This document shows positions 16,901-25,574 of a stretch of 64,000 nucleotides of DNA, piece after piece; the first letter of the stretch is position 1; every line of letters starts with the position of its first letter. A model generated the notes under the pieces. It had not been told where the DNA came from and searched no databases. It was given only the letters and a program-made list of their open reading frames with translations. The stretch spans positions 1 to 64,000 of the forward strand of contig CABUAT010000003.1 of NCBI GenBank assembly GCA_902489665.1. Reading direction: 5' to 3'. A program made the translations under genes and the position numbers. Source of the stretch: an uncultured Collinsella sp. (GTDB lineage Bacteria; Actinomycetota; Coriobacteriia; Coriobacteriales; Coriobacteriaceae).

Positions 16901-17002
16901 CGGGTTTCCCAAGCACCCGACCTTGCCGTTCAAACCGTCGCTCGCGTACTCAAGTACGCGTCGCTCCTCTTTCACGGCAATCTCGGGCACTTGGAAAACC
17001 CG
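16901..17002. repeat. Family A long palindromic repeat, copy 1
   Basis: A ~100-bp imperfect hairpin between cysS and rlmB. The apical core GCGTACTCAAGTACGC is flanked by conserved TCGCTC/GAGCGA-type segments and long pairing arms ending in CGGGTTT / AAACCCG. A second copy in opposite orientation lies at 25703-25802. The core is conserved, while many arm positions differ between copies with both partners changed. It is not a simple terminator, because a separate one follows at 17006. Confidence 0.75.
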
Positions 17003-17005
17003 TAC

Positions 17006-17046
17006 CGACCGCTTGAGCTATTCGTCTTAAGCGGTCGCTTCTTTTG
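17006..17046 (+). terminator. Terminator between cysS and rlmB
   Basis: CGACCGCTT (17006-17014) pairs with AAGCGGTCG (17029-17037), followed by CTTCTTTT. Confidence 0.75.
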
Positions 17047-17080
17047 TCCTGTTTGAAAATTATTTAAAGGAGGCCGTTTT

Positions 17081-17995
17081 ATGGCCGACAATCGCAAGCG
17101 TGTACCGCGTGGAGGCAAGCAGGCTGCTTCTGGCTCGCGTCCGATTCGCCGCAACGACCGCGCTGCCGCTCCCAAGGGCCAGCGCGAGCGCTCACAGGCT
17201 GCTCGCCCGCAGCGCGAGCGTAGCCGCGATAACGTCCAGGTTCCCAAGGGCGAGTTTATCGAAGGTCGCCGTGCTGCCGCCGAGGCGCTGCGTACCGGCT
17301 TTCCCGTCAAGTGCGCGCTCATCGCTGAGGGCGGGGAGCGCGATGCCGCCTTGTCGCGCCTGGTCGACGACCTCAACGCCGCGGGCGTCCGCATTAAGTA
17401 TGTGCCGCGCGCGCAGCTCGATGCGCTGTCGAGCCATGGCGCTCACCAGGGCATTGCGCTCGAGGTGGGCAATTTCCCCTATGCCGATGTTGCCGATATC
17501 CTCGACCGTGCGGGCGACGGTCCGGCGCTCGTCGTCGTGCTCGACCATGTGACCGACGACGGCAACTTTGGCGCCATCGTGCGCTCCGCCGAGGTCGTGG
17601 GCGCGGCGGGCGTCATCATTGCCAACAAGCGCGCCGCCGGTGTGACCGTCGGCAGCTACAAGACTTCTGCCGGCGCCGTCATGCACCTGCCCATCGCGCA
17701 GGTTCCCAATATCGCCCGTGCGCTCGATGACCTCAAGGCCGCCGGCTTTTGGGTGGGCGGCGCCTCCGAGCACGCCGAAGGCAGTTGCTGGGATGCTCCC
17801 TTCGAGGGTCGCGTGGCGCTCGTCATGGGTTCCGAGGGCGACGGCATCTCGCGTCTTGTGCTCGAGAAATGCGACTTTTTGACTAAGCTTCCCCAGCGCG
17901 GAATGACCGAGAGTCTCAACGTTGCCCAGGCGACCACCGCGCTGTGCTTTGAGTGGCTGCGCCGCAATGCCGGCGAACTCATGGGGGAGGAGTAG
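17081..17995 (+). CDS. rlmB: 23S rRNA (guanosine-2'-O-)-methyltransferase RlmB (TrmH/SpoU family)
   Basis: A 304-aa SPOUT methyltransferase. The first ~60 residues are a basic, low-complexity extension. A substrate-binding domain follows (FIEGRRAAAEALR...SHGAHQGIALEVG). The C-terminal SpoU domain has motif 1 (DDGNFGAIVRSAEVVGA), motif 2 (LVMGSEGDGIS) and motif 3 (ESLNVAQATT), the knotted SAM site. It is expected to methylate a G in the 23S peptidyl-transferase region (G2251 in E. coli). AAAGGAGG precedes ATG 17081. The next gene starts 3 nt after its stop. Confidence 0.93.
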   Translation: MADNRKRVPRGGKQAASGSRPIRRNDRAAAPKGQRERSQAARPQRERSRDNVQVPKGEFIEGRRAAAEALRTGFPVKCALIAEGGERDAALSRLVDDLNAAGVRIKYVPRAQLDALSSHGAHQGIALEVGNFPYADVADILDRAGDGPALVVVLDHVTDDGNFGAIVRSAEVVGAAGVIIANKRAAGVTVGSYKTSAGAVMHLPIAQVPNIARALDDLKAAGFWVGGASEHAEGSCWDAPFEGRVALVMGSEGDGISRLVLEKCDFLTKLPQRGMTESLNVAQATTALCFEWLRRNAGELMGEE

Positions 17996-17998
17996 CGC

Positions 17999-18676
17999 AT
18001 GTCCAAGAAGAACCGCGCCAAGTCCAAGGCCAAGCGCTTTGGCGAGGGCTCGGCCAAGCCGATTGTTTCGGCCGCGACCTATGGCGTGGGCGGCAATGCG
18101 TTTGCGCAGGCCATCGCCGATCCGGTCTCGACGGTGCACTCCAATAAGCCCGAGCTGCTGGTGGTCGACGGTTACAACGTGATTCACTGCACGCCGCGCT
18201 ACGAAAAGCTCGTCTACGACCATTCCGACGATCCGTATTCCAGCGACGTCCACGATATGGCGCGAACTGCACTCATCAACGACGTCGCCGCCTTTGCCCA
18301 GGGCCGCTACGAGGCCGTGATCGTATTTGATGGCGCGGGCAATATCTCCAGCGAGCGCCCCAACCTACCGGCCCGCGGCGTGCGCATTGAGTTTTCGCCG
18401 ACGGGTGTTTCGGCCGATACCGTGGTGCAGAAGCTCTGCATCGAGGCGCGCGAGGAAGGCCGCGCGTGCTCCGTGGTATCGAGCGACGGCACGATCCAGG
18501 CTGTCGTCATGGGCAAGGGCGTTACACGCATCTCGAGCCGTATGCTGGTGGACGAGATCAAACAGATCGATAACGACGTGCATGAGGCCGAGGAAGCACC
18601 CCAGATCAAGATGACCCTGGGCAGCCGCCTGAGCCCCGAGGCCCTGGCAAAGCTTAAGGCCCTGCGCGGGCGGTAG
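17999..18676 (+). CDS. NYN-domain endoribonuclease (YacP/Rae1-like)
   Basis: A 225-aa protein with a basic N-terminal tail and an NYN (PIN-like) nuclease domain: LLVVDGYNVIHC near residue 53 supplies the first acidic residue, VIVFDGAG the second, and VVSSDGTIQ a third. B. subtilis Rae1/YacP cleaves mRNA in the ribosomal A site and sits in the same cysS-rlmB-yacP neighbourhood, which supports this assignment. The C-terminal tail is helical (LSPEALAKLKALRGR). Confidence 0.85.
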   Translation: MSKKNRAKSKAKRFGEGSAKPIVSAATYGVGGNAFAQAIADPVSTVHSNKPELLVVDGYNVIHCTPRYEKLVYDHSDDPYSSDVHDMARTALINDVAAFAQGRYEAVIVFDGAGNISSERPNLPARGVRIEFSPTGVSADTVVQKLCIEAREEGRACSVVSSDGTIQAVVMGKGVTRISSRMLVDEIKQIDNDVHEAEEAPQIKMTLGSRLSPEALAKLKALRGR

Positions 18677-18703
18677 GGGAGTTGGCGGGGCAATGCTGCC
18701 TCG

Positions 18704-20044
18704 CTAACTCCATTCAGCGATGTCGATGATTCTTTCGAGGCGCCACATTAGCGCCTCTTTTAGATAAGGCAGTCTCGCTGCTAGGGCATCGTTTTTAGAC
18801 AGAATCTCGATCGCCTCGTCGACAAAGCCCTCGAGTTTGTCGCCGTCAAACCAGCCCATGTCCTCGACGAGCAACATTTGTTTGGCGGGACTTGAATGAA
18901 ATTGTGCGCTGGTAAAACTGTGCTCTCCCGCCCTAAGCTCCTCTAGCGATATGTTGCACCAGAGTGATGAGCCCGAATCGAAGATGGGGGCAGGTCTGCA
19001 GGCTTGCGTGTTGACGTTTCGCACAAGGCCAAAGTTACGCCAATGGCGGTCATAGTTGGCGATGATGTCGTCGCATACAATCATGCGGTCAAGGGCATCC
19101 TTGACGCCTGTCACCCCGAGCTCCTCGCAGTTTGCTACATATCGCTCGTAGTCGGTTAGCCGTTCATCTGCGTTCGCGTACTGGTTTACATAGAACGCAG
19201 GGACATACTCTTCTTCATCAGTTAAGAAGACATCGCATATGCTCAGGGCGGAAGTGCCCGTGCCCTCGAGCGAGTAAGGCACATAATCGCAGGCGTTTAG
19301 GATGCGACGGTGAAGTGCAGCCGCCACCAGCTCGTTATAAGGTTCCTGGTTCAGGTGCGCTCCTGCCTTATGCAGAATTCGACGCTCGCCCTCGCACGTC
19401 CAGTACTTTTGAAGATTGCCGTCCGAGGTGTTATCGGGCTTTGCAGCAGCCGCTTTTCCCTCTGGGGCAAAGGGCGCAATGGACAGTGAGACGTCATCAA
19501 AGGCGTTATTGAAGAAGTTGATATCCTCCCAGGTGAGACCGGAACCTTGGGGCCTAATCCAATACTGGTCGGATAAGGAGAGGCCGAGATTTCGCTGGAC
19601 GAGTTCATCGGGAACATCGACTGCGGCTTCTGCAAGCAGGGAGGCTAGCCCAATGCGTGCGAGCGGGATACCGCGGCCGCGCCACCAGATGCGGAAGGAG
19701 TCTAGCGATATGGGGCTATTAGGGCCAAATACTCCAATAGGGGCGTGGGCGTAATCGATGTCGGCGCCGATGTGGGTAAAGTCTTTTCGCGATGTGTTGT
19801 AGACCAGCTGAGCGACTTCGTACGTGCGGTTCATGAGGGTGAACGCGATCTCGCTCTTACCGTGGCCGCGGCGGGGACGTCCCCCCGTTTTGGTCACAGA
19901 GCGGAGTCGCGTGTCGACGCTGTCTTTGTCGATGAGCCACACACCAGAAGCCTTGCGGGCCTCAAGTGCTCCGTTTTTTATGAGCTCCTGCACCCTGCGC
20001 GGAGTGATGCCGAGCAGCTCGGCGGCTTCTTTGGTAGTAAGCAT
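18704..20044 (-). CDS. HTH-HipA-like kinase fusion (single-gene toxin-antitoxin candidate)
   Basis: This 446-aa protein begins with an excisionase/MerR-type helix-turn-helix (MLTTKEAAELLGITPRRVQELI, about residues 1-50). A basic hinge (GGRPRRGHGK) and a long C-terminal domain follow, whose segment near residue 320 (DDIIANYDRHWRNFG) is the catalytic loop of HipA/CtkA-like kinases; PIFDSGSSL supplies the metal-binding aspartate. DNA-binding and kinase functions that are normally split between HipB and HipA are thus in one chain. ATG 20044 has GAAGGG upstream. A 22-bp perfect inverted repeat covers the promoter. Codon use is less GC-biased than the neighbours, suggesting acquisition. The target is unknown. 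Confidence 0.75.
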   Translation of the reverse strand: MLTTKEAAELLGITPRRVQELIKNGALEARKASGVWLIDKDSVDTRLRSVTKTGGRPRRGHGKSEIAFTLMNRTYEVAQLVYNTSRKDFTHIGADIDYAHAPIGVFGPNSPISLDSFRIWWRGRGIPLARIGLASLLAEAAVDVPDELVQRNLGLSLSDQYWIRPQGSGLTWEDINFFNNAFDDVSLSIAPFAPEGKAAAAKPDNTSDGNLQKYWTCEGERRILHKAGAHLNQEPYNELVAAALHRRILNACDYVPYSLEGTGTSALSICDVFLTDEEEYVPAFYVNQYANADERLTDYERYVANCEELGVTGVKDALDRMIVCDDIIANYDRHWRNFGLVRNVNTQACRPAPIFDSGSSLWCNISLEELRAGEHSFTSAQFHSSPAKQMLLVEDMGWFDGDKLEGFVDEAIEILSKNDALAARLPYLKEALMWRLERIIDIAEWS

Positions 20045-20054
20045 CGCGAAACCC

Positions 20055-20115
20055 TTCGCCAGAACGAATAGTTTTATATATAGCAATTGTAATTAAAACT
20101 ATTCGTTCTGGCGAA
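20055..20115. promoter_or_regulatory. 22-bp perfect inverted-repeat operator of the HTH-HipA gene
   Basis: Positions 20055-20076 are the exact reverse complement of 20094-20115, separated by a 17-bp AT-rich centre containing TATATA and CAATTG. The arms end 10 bp before the start codon of the HTH-kinase gene. The symmetry and the AT-rich core promoter inside it mark it as a control site, most simply bound by the HTH domain of the gene product. Confidence 0.8.
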
Positions 20116-20209
20116 TGGTTTCAAGATTGAGGGCGCACTGACAGAAATGAACGGGCCTGGTACGCGTTGTTGCTGGATTTTGCATATTTGTATAACGCCG
20201 TGCGGCCTG

Positions 20210-20238
20210 TTGCGCCCCGTCCGCAATTCCTTTATTCT
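20210..20238 (+). promoter_or_regulatory. Promoter of tRNA-Thr(TGT)
   Basis: TTGCGC (20210-20215) and TATTCT (20233-20238) are separated by 17 bp and end 30 bp before the tRNA. Confidence 0.55.
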
Positions 20239-20268
20239 TAACTGGCTTCGCGTGAAAGCGCCAAGTGT

Positions 20269-20343
20269 GCCAGTGTGGCGCAACGGTAGCGCAACTGATT
20301 TGTAATCAGTGGGTTGCAGGTTCGATTCCTGTCACTGGCTCCA
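20269..20343 (+). tRNA. tRNA-Thr (TGT)
   Basis: A full cloverleaf: acceptor stem GCCAGTG/CACTGGC, anticodon loop with TGT (stem CTGAT/ATCAG), T-arm with GGTTCGATTCC, and encoded CCA at 20341-20343. It reads ACA codons. Confidence 0.95.
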
Positions 20344-20352
20344 TGAGAGTTT

Positions 20353-20390
20353 CGGGCTCTGTTCCCTTGTGGGACAGGGCCCGTTTCTAT
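20353..20390 (+). terminator. Terminator after tRNA-Thr(TGT)
   Basis: CGGGC...CTGTTCCC pairs with GGGACAG...GCCCG around a TTGT loop, then TTTCTATTT. Confidence 0.75.
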
Positions 20391-20437
20391 TTATGTCGAT
20401 AAGTCAGCGTGTTTGGTGCCAACCAAGCTTCAGGTTT

Positions 20438-20654
20438 GTCTCGATCCGTAACACGAGTGGGCTGAAGACCCTCCTTATAGTTACAGATCGAAACATTGCC
20501 AAGGGAAGGCCGATAACATCTCGATCCGTAACACGAAGAGGCTGAAAACCGTTCTTACTGTTACAGAATGAGACGTAAGCGGGGGTTTCTGCGAAACATC
20601 TCGATCTGTAACAGATAGGGGAGGAATAACCCTCTTACTGTTACAGGTCGAGAC
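20438..20654. repeat. Family D: three-unit tandem hairpin array with an 80-bp period
   Basis: Three units begin TCTCGATC(C/T)GTAACA and end in the reverse complement (GTTACAGATCGA in unit 1, GTTACAGAATGAGAC in unit 2, GTTACAGGTCGAGAC in unit 3). The TCGATC motif lies at 20441, 20521 and 20601, an exact 80-bp spacing. Each unit has an inner stem (GGG...CCC) with a diverged sequence, and ~25-nt linkers that are not conserved. There are no cas genes and the repeats are too diverged and symmetric for a CRISPR. The function is unknown. Confidence 0.75.
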
Positions 20655-20685
20655 ATAGGCCGGGGCGAGGTTGGTCATCGTCATC

Positions 20686-20827
20686 GAGCGTGGATTATCG
20701 GACACACGAGCGTGGAAAATCTTCCGCCTAGTGAATGAGCGTGGATAATCTGCCACTTTGGATTCGATGGCACGGCAAAGTGGGAGATTATCCACGCTCG
20801 ATTTCAAACGGAAGAAAATCCACGCTC
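20686..20827. repeat. Family E: nested palindrome built from five copies of GAGCGTGGAWNATC
   Basis: The 14-mer GAGCGTGGA(T/A)(T/A)ATC occurs at 20686, 20708 and 20737 on the plus strand and inverted at 20786-20799 and 20814-20827. The inner pair forms a 24-bp stem (20737-20760 with 20776-20799) with one mismatch. The outer pair (20708-20728 with 20808-20827) encloses it. It lies between family D and the tRNA-Tyr promoter. The rest of the gap 20344-21156 contains two further small perfect palindromes (20877-20890; 20902-20918) and no convincing gene. Confidence 0.7.
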
Positions 20828-21064
20828 GATTTTGCCTGGGAAGAGCAATCTTCTGTCTGGGCAGCCCCGATCTCGACCTATATATAGGTGCAAATAAGCT
20901 GGTATCGAAGTTCGATACTGAAGGTGTACTCCACTACAGCAAAGTGTTACCTTGGGAAACGTCACCTCAGTATCCAAAACCACTGTCCTTCATATCCAAA
21001 CTCAATAAAACCGCAGGTCACGGCTATATAGATACGCCCGGCACCGTGTATCTAGAGGTTTTCG

Positions 21065-21094
21065 TTGACAGCCCCCAAGGTGGCATCGTATTAT
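21065..21094 (+). promoter_or_regulatory. Promoter of the tRNA-Tyr/Thr/Met-tuf operon
   Basis: TTGACA (21065-21070) and TATTAT (21089-21094) are 18 bp apart, about 60 bp before tRNA-Tyr. No other strong promoter is seen before tuf. Confidence 0.75.
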
Positions 21095-21156
21095 CTTCTT
21101 CGTTCGCGGGGGCGGCGGTCCAAAAGACCAAAGGACCTGCGGATACTTGAACGATT

Positions 21157-21238
21157 GGGAGTTTGCCCGAGTGGTTAATGGGGACGGGCTGTAAACCCGT
21201 TGGCTCTGCCTACATAGGTTCGAATCCTATAGCTCCCA
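21157..21238 (+). tRNA. tRNA-Tyr (GTA)
   Basis: A class II tRNA with acceptor GGGAGTT/AGCTCCC, anticodon GTA in GGGCTGTAAACCC, and a long variable arm (GGCTCTGCC). CCA is not encoded in full. Confidence 0.94.
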
Positions 21239-21248
21239 CCCGTCAAGT

Positions 21249-21324
21249 GCCTGTATAGCTCAGTCGGTAGAGCACTTCGTTGGTAACGAAGAGGTCACCA
21301 GTTCAAGTCTGGTTGCAGGCTCCA
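21249..21324 (+). tRNA. tRNA-Thr (GGT)
   Basis: Acceptor GCCTGTA/TGCAGGC, anticodon stem CTTCG/CGAAG with loop TTGGTAA, giving anticodon GGT; encoded CCA at 21322-21324. Confidence 0.95.
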
Positions 21325-21327
21325 TCC

Positions 21328-21404
21328 GGCGGTGTAGCTCAGTTGGTTAGAGCACACGGTTCATACCCGTGGCGTCACTGGTTCGAATCCAGTCACCGCT
21401 ACCA
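21328..21404 (+). tRNA. tRNA-Met (CAT), elongator type
   Basis: Acceptor GGCGGTG/CACCGCT, anticodon stem CACGG/CCGTG with loop TTCATAC, encoded CCA. The first base pair is a G-U wobble rather than the mismatch typical of initiator tRNA, hence elongator. Confidence 0.93.
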
Positions 21405-21500
21405 TAGGTAACACGGTGGCTTCTCAATAGTATGTTGAGAGGCCACTATGGTATAAAGGCAAAGTCCCGTCCGGGGACGACCTGTTAAGAGGAGGGCTTT

Positions 21501-22691
<1,191 letters not shown>

Positions 22692-22718
22692 ATTAGCTCT
22701 TTGATATAGCTGACTTAG

Positions 22719-22753
22719 AGAACCCGGCACTTATATGGGTGCCGGGTTCTTTT
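22719..22753 (+). terminator. Terminator of tuf
   Basis: AGAACCCGGCAC (22719-22730) pairs perfectly with GTGCCGGGTTCT (22739-22750), followed by TTT. Confidence 0.88.
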
Positions 22754-22895
22754 CTGCAATGGATATTGAGCCGTTGCTGGTGTCGAGAGGATCGATAATG
22801 GTCCTGGTCGCACCGTCGATTAGCTCTCGTTGGCTTCATTGATGTGTTCCAAATATGAATGGATCCACCGAGAACCAATTGATTCGAGGTTTTCA

Positions 22896-22923
22896 TTGAC
22901 AGCACTTACATAGAGCTGATAAA
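22896..22923 (+). promoter_or_regulatory. Promoter of rpmG-tRNA-Trp-secE-nusG
   Basis: TTGACA (22896-22901) and GATAAA (22918-22923) with a 16-bp spacer. The preceding 140 bp after the tuf terminator show no gene. Confidence 0.6.
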
Positions 22924-22970
22924 GTACCAATTCGTGCCCGTACGGGGCGGAAATGAAAGGTTCAGGATAC

Positions 22971-23120
22971 ATGCGTACTCTAGTTACTCTTGCGTGCACT
23001 GAGTGCAAGCGCCGCAACTATACGACCACCAAGAACAAGTCGACCATGCCTGATCGTATGGAGATCAAGAAGTATTGCCCCTGGTGCCGTCACCACACGC
23101 TGCACAAAGAGACTCGCTAG
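22971..23120 (+). CDS. rpmG: 50S ribosomal protein L33
   Basis: A 49-aa protein, MRTLVTLACTECKRRNYTTT to ...HHTLHKETR. It is the zinc-ribbon (C+) form of L33, with both CxxC pairs intact (CTEC and CPWC), so it binds Zn. The gene is too short for a 60-residue ORF cutoff but is unmistakable and sits in its conserved place before tRNA-Trp and secE. Confidence 0.95.
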   Translation: MRTLVTLACTECKRRNYTTTKNKSTMPDRMEIKKYCPWCRHHTLHKETR

Positions 23121-23133
23121 TCTCTAGTCACAT

Positions 23134-23209
23134 ACGCCAGTAGTTCAATTGGTAGAGCATCGGTCTCCAAAACCGAGTGTTGAGGGTTCGAGTCCTTCCT
23201 GGCGTGCCA
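23134..23209 (+). tRNA. tRNA-Trp (CCA)
   Basis: Acceptor ACGCCAG/CTGGCGT, anticodon stem TCGGT/ACCGA with loop CTCCAAA, encoded CCA at 23207-23209. It lies between rpmG and secE as in many bacteria. Confidence 0.95.
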
Positions 23210-23218
23210 GTCATTATT

Positions 23219-23250
23219 CCGTAAGCTCCCAATTGGGGGCTTACGGTTTA
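23219..23250 (+). terminator. Hairpin between tRNA-Trp and secE
   Basis: CCGTAAGC and GCTTACGG enclose a further CCCAATTGGG stem; TTTA follows. It could be a partial terminator or processing site, since secE begins only 36 nt later. Confidence 0.5.
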
Positions 23251-23285
23251 CTCATGTATAAGCGCATTGCGCGGAGGTAACCCAA

Positions 23286-23624
23286 ATGGCCAACAAGAAG
23301 AACAAGAAGAAGGCTCAGCAGCCGGCACCTGCCAACAACGCTGCCGCCAACTCCAAGGTTGAGGCCAAGAAGGCCGTTGCCAAGAAGAACGAGAAGGCTG
23401 CGAAGTCCAAGAAGAACGAGAAGCCTGGTTTCTTCGCCCGCACCAAGAAGTATTTCGCCTCGGTCAAGTCCGAGATGAAGCGTGTCACGTGGCCCGATAA
23501 GAAGGAGCTCGTGAACTACTCGGTCGTCGTTTGCGCTTCTCTGATCGTCGTCGGCGTCGTCATCGCTCTGCTCGATGCTGGCTTTGGCGAGGCTCTTGCT
23601 CTGTTCTCTGGATTGAGGGGCTAA
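23286..23624 (+). CDS. secE: Preprotein translocase subunit SecE
   Basis: A 112-aa protein with a very Lys/Ala-rich N-terminal half (about residues 1-55), the amphipathic helix FASVKSEMKRVTWPDKKEL that is the SecE signature, and one membrane helix (SVVVCASLIVVGVVIALL). It clamps SecY in the translocon. GGAGG precedes the ATG. It is followed 3 nt later by nusG. Confidence 0.94.
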   Translation: MANKKNKKKAQQPAPANNAAANSKVEAKKAVAKKNEKAAKSKKNEKPGFFARTKKYFASVKSEMKRVTWPDKKELVNYSVVVCASLIVVGVVIALLDAGFGEALALFSGLRG

Positions 23625-23627
23625 ACC

Positions 23628-24164
23628 ATGTCTAAGCGTTGGTACGTCGTTCACACTTACTCTGGATACGAGAACCGCGTTAAGTCCGATCTCGAGCATC
23701 GCATCGAGACTATGGGCATGCAGGACCGTATCTTTGATATCGAGATTCCTATGGAGCGCGTCACCGAGATTAAAGAGGGTGGCAAGCGCGAGACCAAGGA
23801 TTCCAAGATCTTCCCGGGTTATGTTCTGGTCCGCATGGAGATGGATGACGATGCTTGGACGTGCGTTCGTAACACGCCCGGCGTCACCGGTTTCCTAGGC
23901 GGCAACGGCAAGCCCGCTCCGCTTTCCCGCGACGAGTACAACAAGATGACTCGTCGTCCCGGTAAGGGCGATTCGCCCAAGCGCACCTCGGTTGATATTC
24001 AGGTCGGCACGTCCGTCCGCGTCACCGATGGCCCGCTTACCGACTTTGATGGCAAGGTCTCCGAGGTTAACACCGAGGCTGGCAAGCTCAAGGTCACGCT
24101 GATGATCTTTGGCCGCGAGACGCCGGTCGAGTTGGACTTTAACCAGGTCGCTGTCATCGCTTAA
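23628..24164 (+). CDS. nusG: Transcription termination/antitermination protein NusG
   Basis: A 178-aa protein: NGN domain (WYVVHTYSGYENRVKSDLEHR to ...TGFLGG) and a C-terminal KOW domain (VRVTDGPLTDFDGKVSEVN). It binds RNA polymerase and couples it to Rho or the ribosome. The secE-nusG-rplK-rplA order is the conserved one. Confidence 0.96.
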   Translation: MSKRWYVVHTYSGYENRVKSDLEHRIETMGMQDRIFDIEIPMERVTEIKEGGKRETKDSKIFPGYVLVRMEMDDDAWTCVRNTPGVTGFLGGNGKPAPLSRDEYNKMTRRPGKGDSPKRTSVDIQVGTSVRVTDGPLTDFDGKVSEVNTEAGKLKVTLMIFGRETPVELDFNQVAVIA

Positions 24165-24284
24165 GTTTTCGTCCGTTCGCGCGAGCGTGCTTCTTCTGTG
24201 ACTGCTCATCTCAGGAGTGCTTCTAACACGTGCGTGCTTACGATATAGCAAGTACTTCACACTCGTGATTCGAAAGGAATGACC

Positions 24285-24713
24285 ATGGCTGAGAAGAAGG
24301 TTGCCAACGTCATTAAGCTCCAGATTCCTGCTGGTGCAGCTAACCCCGCTCCTCCCGTCGGCCCCGCCCTGGGCGCTGCTGGCGTGAACATCATGCAGTT
24401 CTGCCAGGCCTTTAACGCCGAGACGCAGGACAAGAAGGGCGACATCATCCCCGTTGAGATCTCTGTCTACGAGGATAAGTCCTTCTCCTTCATCACCAAG
24501 ACCCCGCCGGCGGCTCACCTCATCAAGAAGGAGCTGAACCTCAAGTCTGGTTCCGCTAAGCCCCAGGCCGACAAGGTTGGTCAGCTCTCCCAGGAGCAGC
24601 TCACCAAGATCGCCGAGATCAAGATGCCGGACCTCAATGCCAACGACATTGACGCCGCCAAGAAGATCATCGCCGGTACCGCCCGTTCCATGGGCGTCAC
24701 CATCGCTGAGTAG
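24285..24713 (+). CDS. rplK: 50S ribosomal protein L11
   Basis: A 142-aa protein, MAEKKVANVIKLQIPAG, with the proline-rich hinge (PAPPVGPALGAAGVNI) and the rRNA-binding C-terminal domain (ARSMGVTI). GAAAGGA is 7 nt before ATG 24285; the in-frame ATG at 24279 is too close to it. It forms the GTPase-associated stalk base on 23S rRNA. Confidence 0.97.
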   Translation: MAEKKVANVIKLQIPAGAANPAPPVGPALGAAGVNIMQFCQAFNAETQDKKGDIIPVEISVYEDKSFSFITKTPPAAHLIKKELNLKSGSAKPQADKVGQLSQEQLTKIAEIKMPDLNANDIDAAKKIIAGTARSMGVTIAE

Positions 24714-24730
24714 CGATTTCTTATGGTAAC

Positions 24731-24753
24731 GACGGGTGCTCCGAGCGGGGCGC
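24731..24753 (+). promoter_or_regulatory. Hairpin in the rplK-rplA spacer
   Basis: ACGGGTGC and GGCGCCCGT can pair around CCGAGCG in the 117-nt spacer. No T-run follows. It could be a processing or L1-feedback structure; this is inference only. Confidence 0.35.
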
Positions 24754-24830
24754 CCGTGAAATGTGTGCAATAGGGCACACGATACGATGTGGGAGGGCTC
24801 ACGCCCGTTTAACCACAGGAGGTAATGCAC

Positions 24831-25538
24831 ATGGCTAAGCATGGTAAGAGCTATAACGCCGCTGCCGAGAAGATCGACCGCGCCACGCTCTACACCCCCC
24901 TTCAGGCTGCCAAGCTCATCAAGGAGCTCGACACCGCCAAGTTCGACGAGACCGTCGAGGCCCACTTCCGTCTGGGCATCGATACTCGTAAGGCTGACCA
25001 GAACATCCGTGGTTCCATCTCCCTGCCCCACGGCACCGGCAAGACCGTTCGTGTTGCCGTCTTCGCCGAGGGCGAGAAGGCCCGCGAGGCTGAGGCTGCC
25101 GGCGCCGACATCATCGGTTCCGACGAGCTCGTCGCCCAGATCCAGAAGGGCGAGATCAACTTCGACGCCGCTATCGCTACGCCGAACATGATGGCCAAGG
25201 TTGGCCGCATCGGTAAGATCCTTGGTCCCCGTGGCCTCATGCCGAACCCCAAGCTCGGCACCGTTACCATGGACGTCGCCAAGATGGTCTCCGAGCTCAA
25301 GGCCGGCCGCGTTGAGTATCGCGCCGACCGCTACGGCATCTGCCACGTGCCCCTGGGCAAGAAGTCCTTCTCTGAGCAGCAGCTCGTCGAGAACTACGCT
25401 GCCCTGTACACCGAGATCCTGCGCGTCAAGCCCTCTTCTGCTAAGGGCAAGTACGTCAAGTCCATCTCCGTGTCTTCCACCATGGGTCCTGGCGTCAAGG
25501 TCGATCCCGCTGTCCAGCGCGACTTCCTGGCTGAGTAA
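24831..25538 (+). CDS. rplA: 50S ribosomal protein L1
   Basis: A 235-aa two-domain stalk protein (MAKHGKSYNAAAEKIDR; signature GRIGKILGPRGLMPNPK). AGGAGG is 8 nt upstream of ATG 24831, so the earlier ATG at 24825 is rejected. In this genome rplJL are not adjacent; they lie at 47.6 kb. Confidence 0.97.
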   Translation: MAKHGKSYNAAAEKIDRATLYTPLQAAKLIKELDTAKFDETVEAHFRLGIDTRKADQNIRGSISLPHGTGKTVRVAVFAEGEKAREAEAAGADIIGSDELVAQIQKGEINFDAAIATPNMMAKVGRIGKILGPRGLMPNPKLGTVTMDVAKMVSELKAGRVEYRADRYGICHVPLGKKSFSEQQLVENYAALYTEILRVKPSSAKGKYVKSISVSSTMGPGVKVDPAVQRDFLAE

Positions 25539-25574
25539 CTAACAGTTACTGCCTGAGCAAAGCAAGCATTGCTA

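Noticed and set aside
20438..20654. CRISPR array
   Set aside because: Repeats are long, diverged and fully palindromic, there are only three units, and no cas gene is in the window.
20758..21150. 130-codon ORF between tRNA genes
   Set aside because: It begins inside the family E palindrome and runs through the tRNA-Tyr promoter. Codon use is not that of the genome and no ribosome-binding site precedes it.
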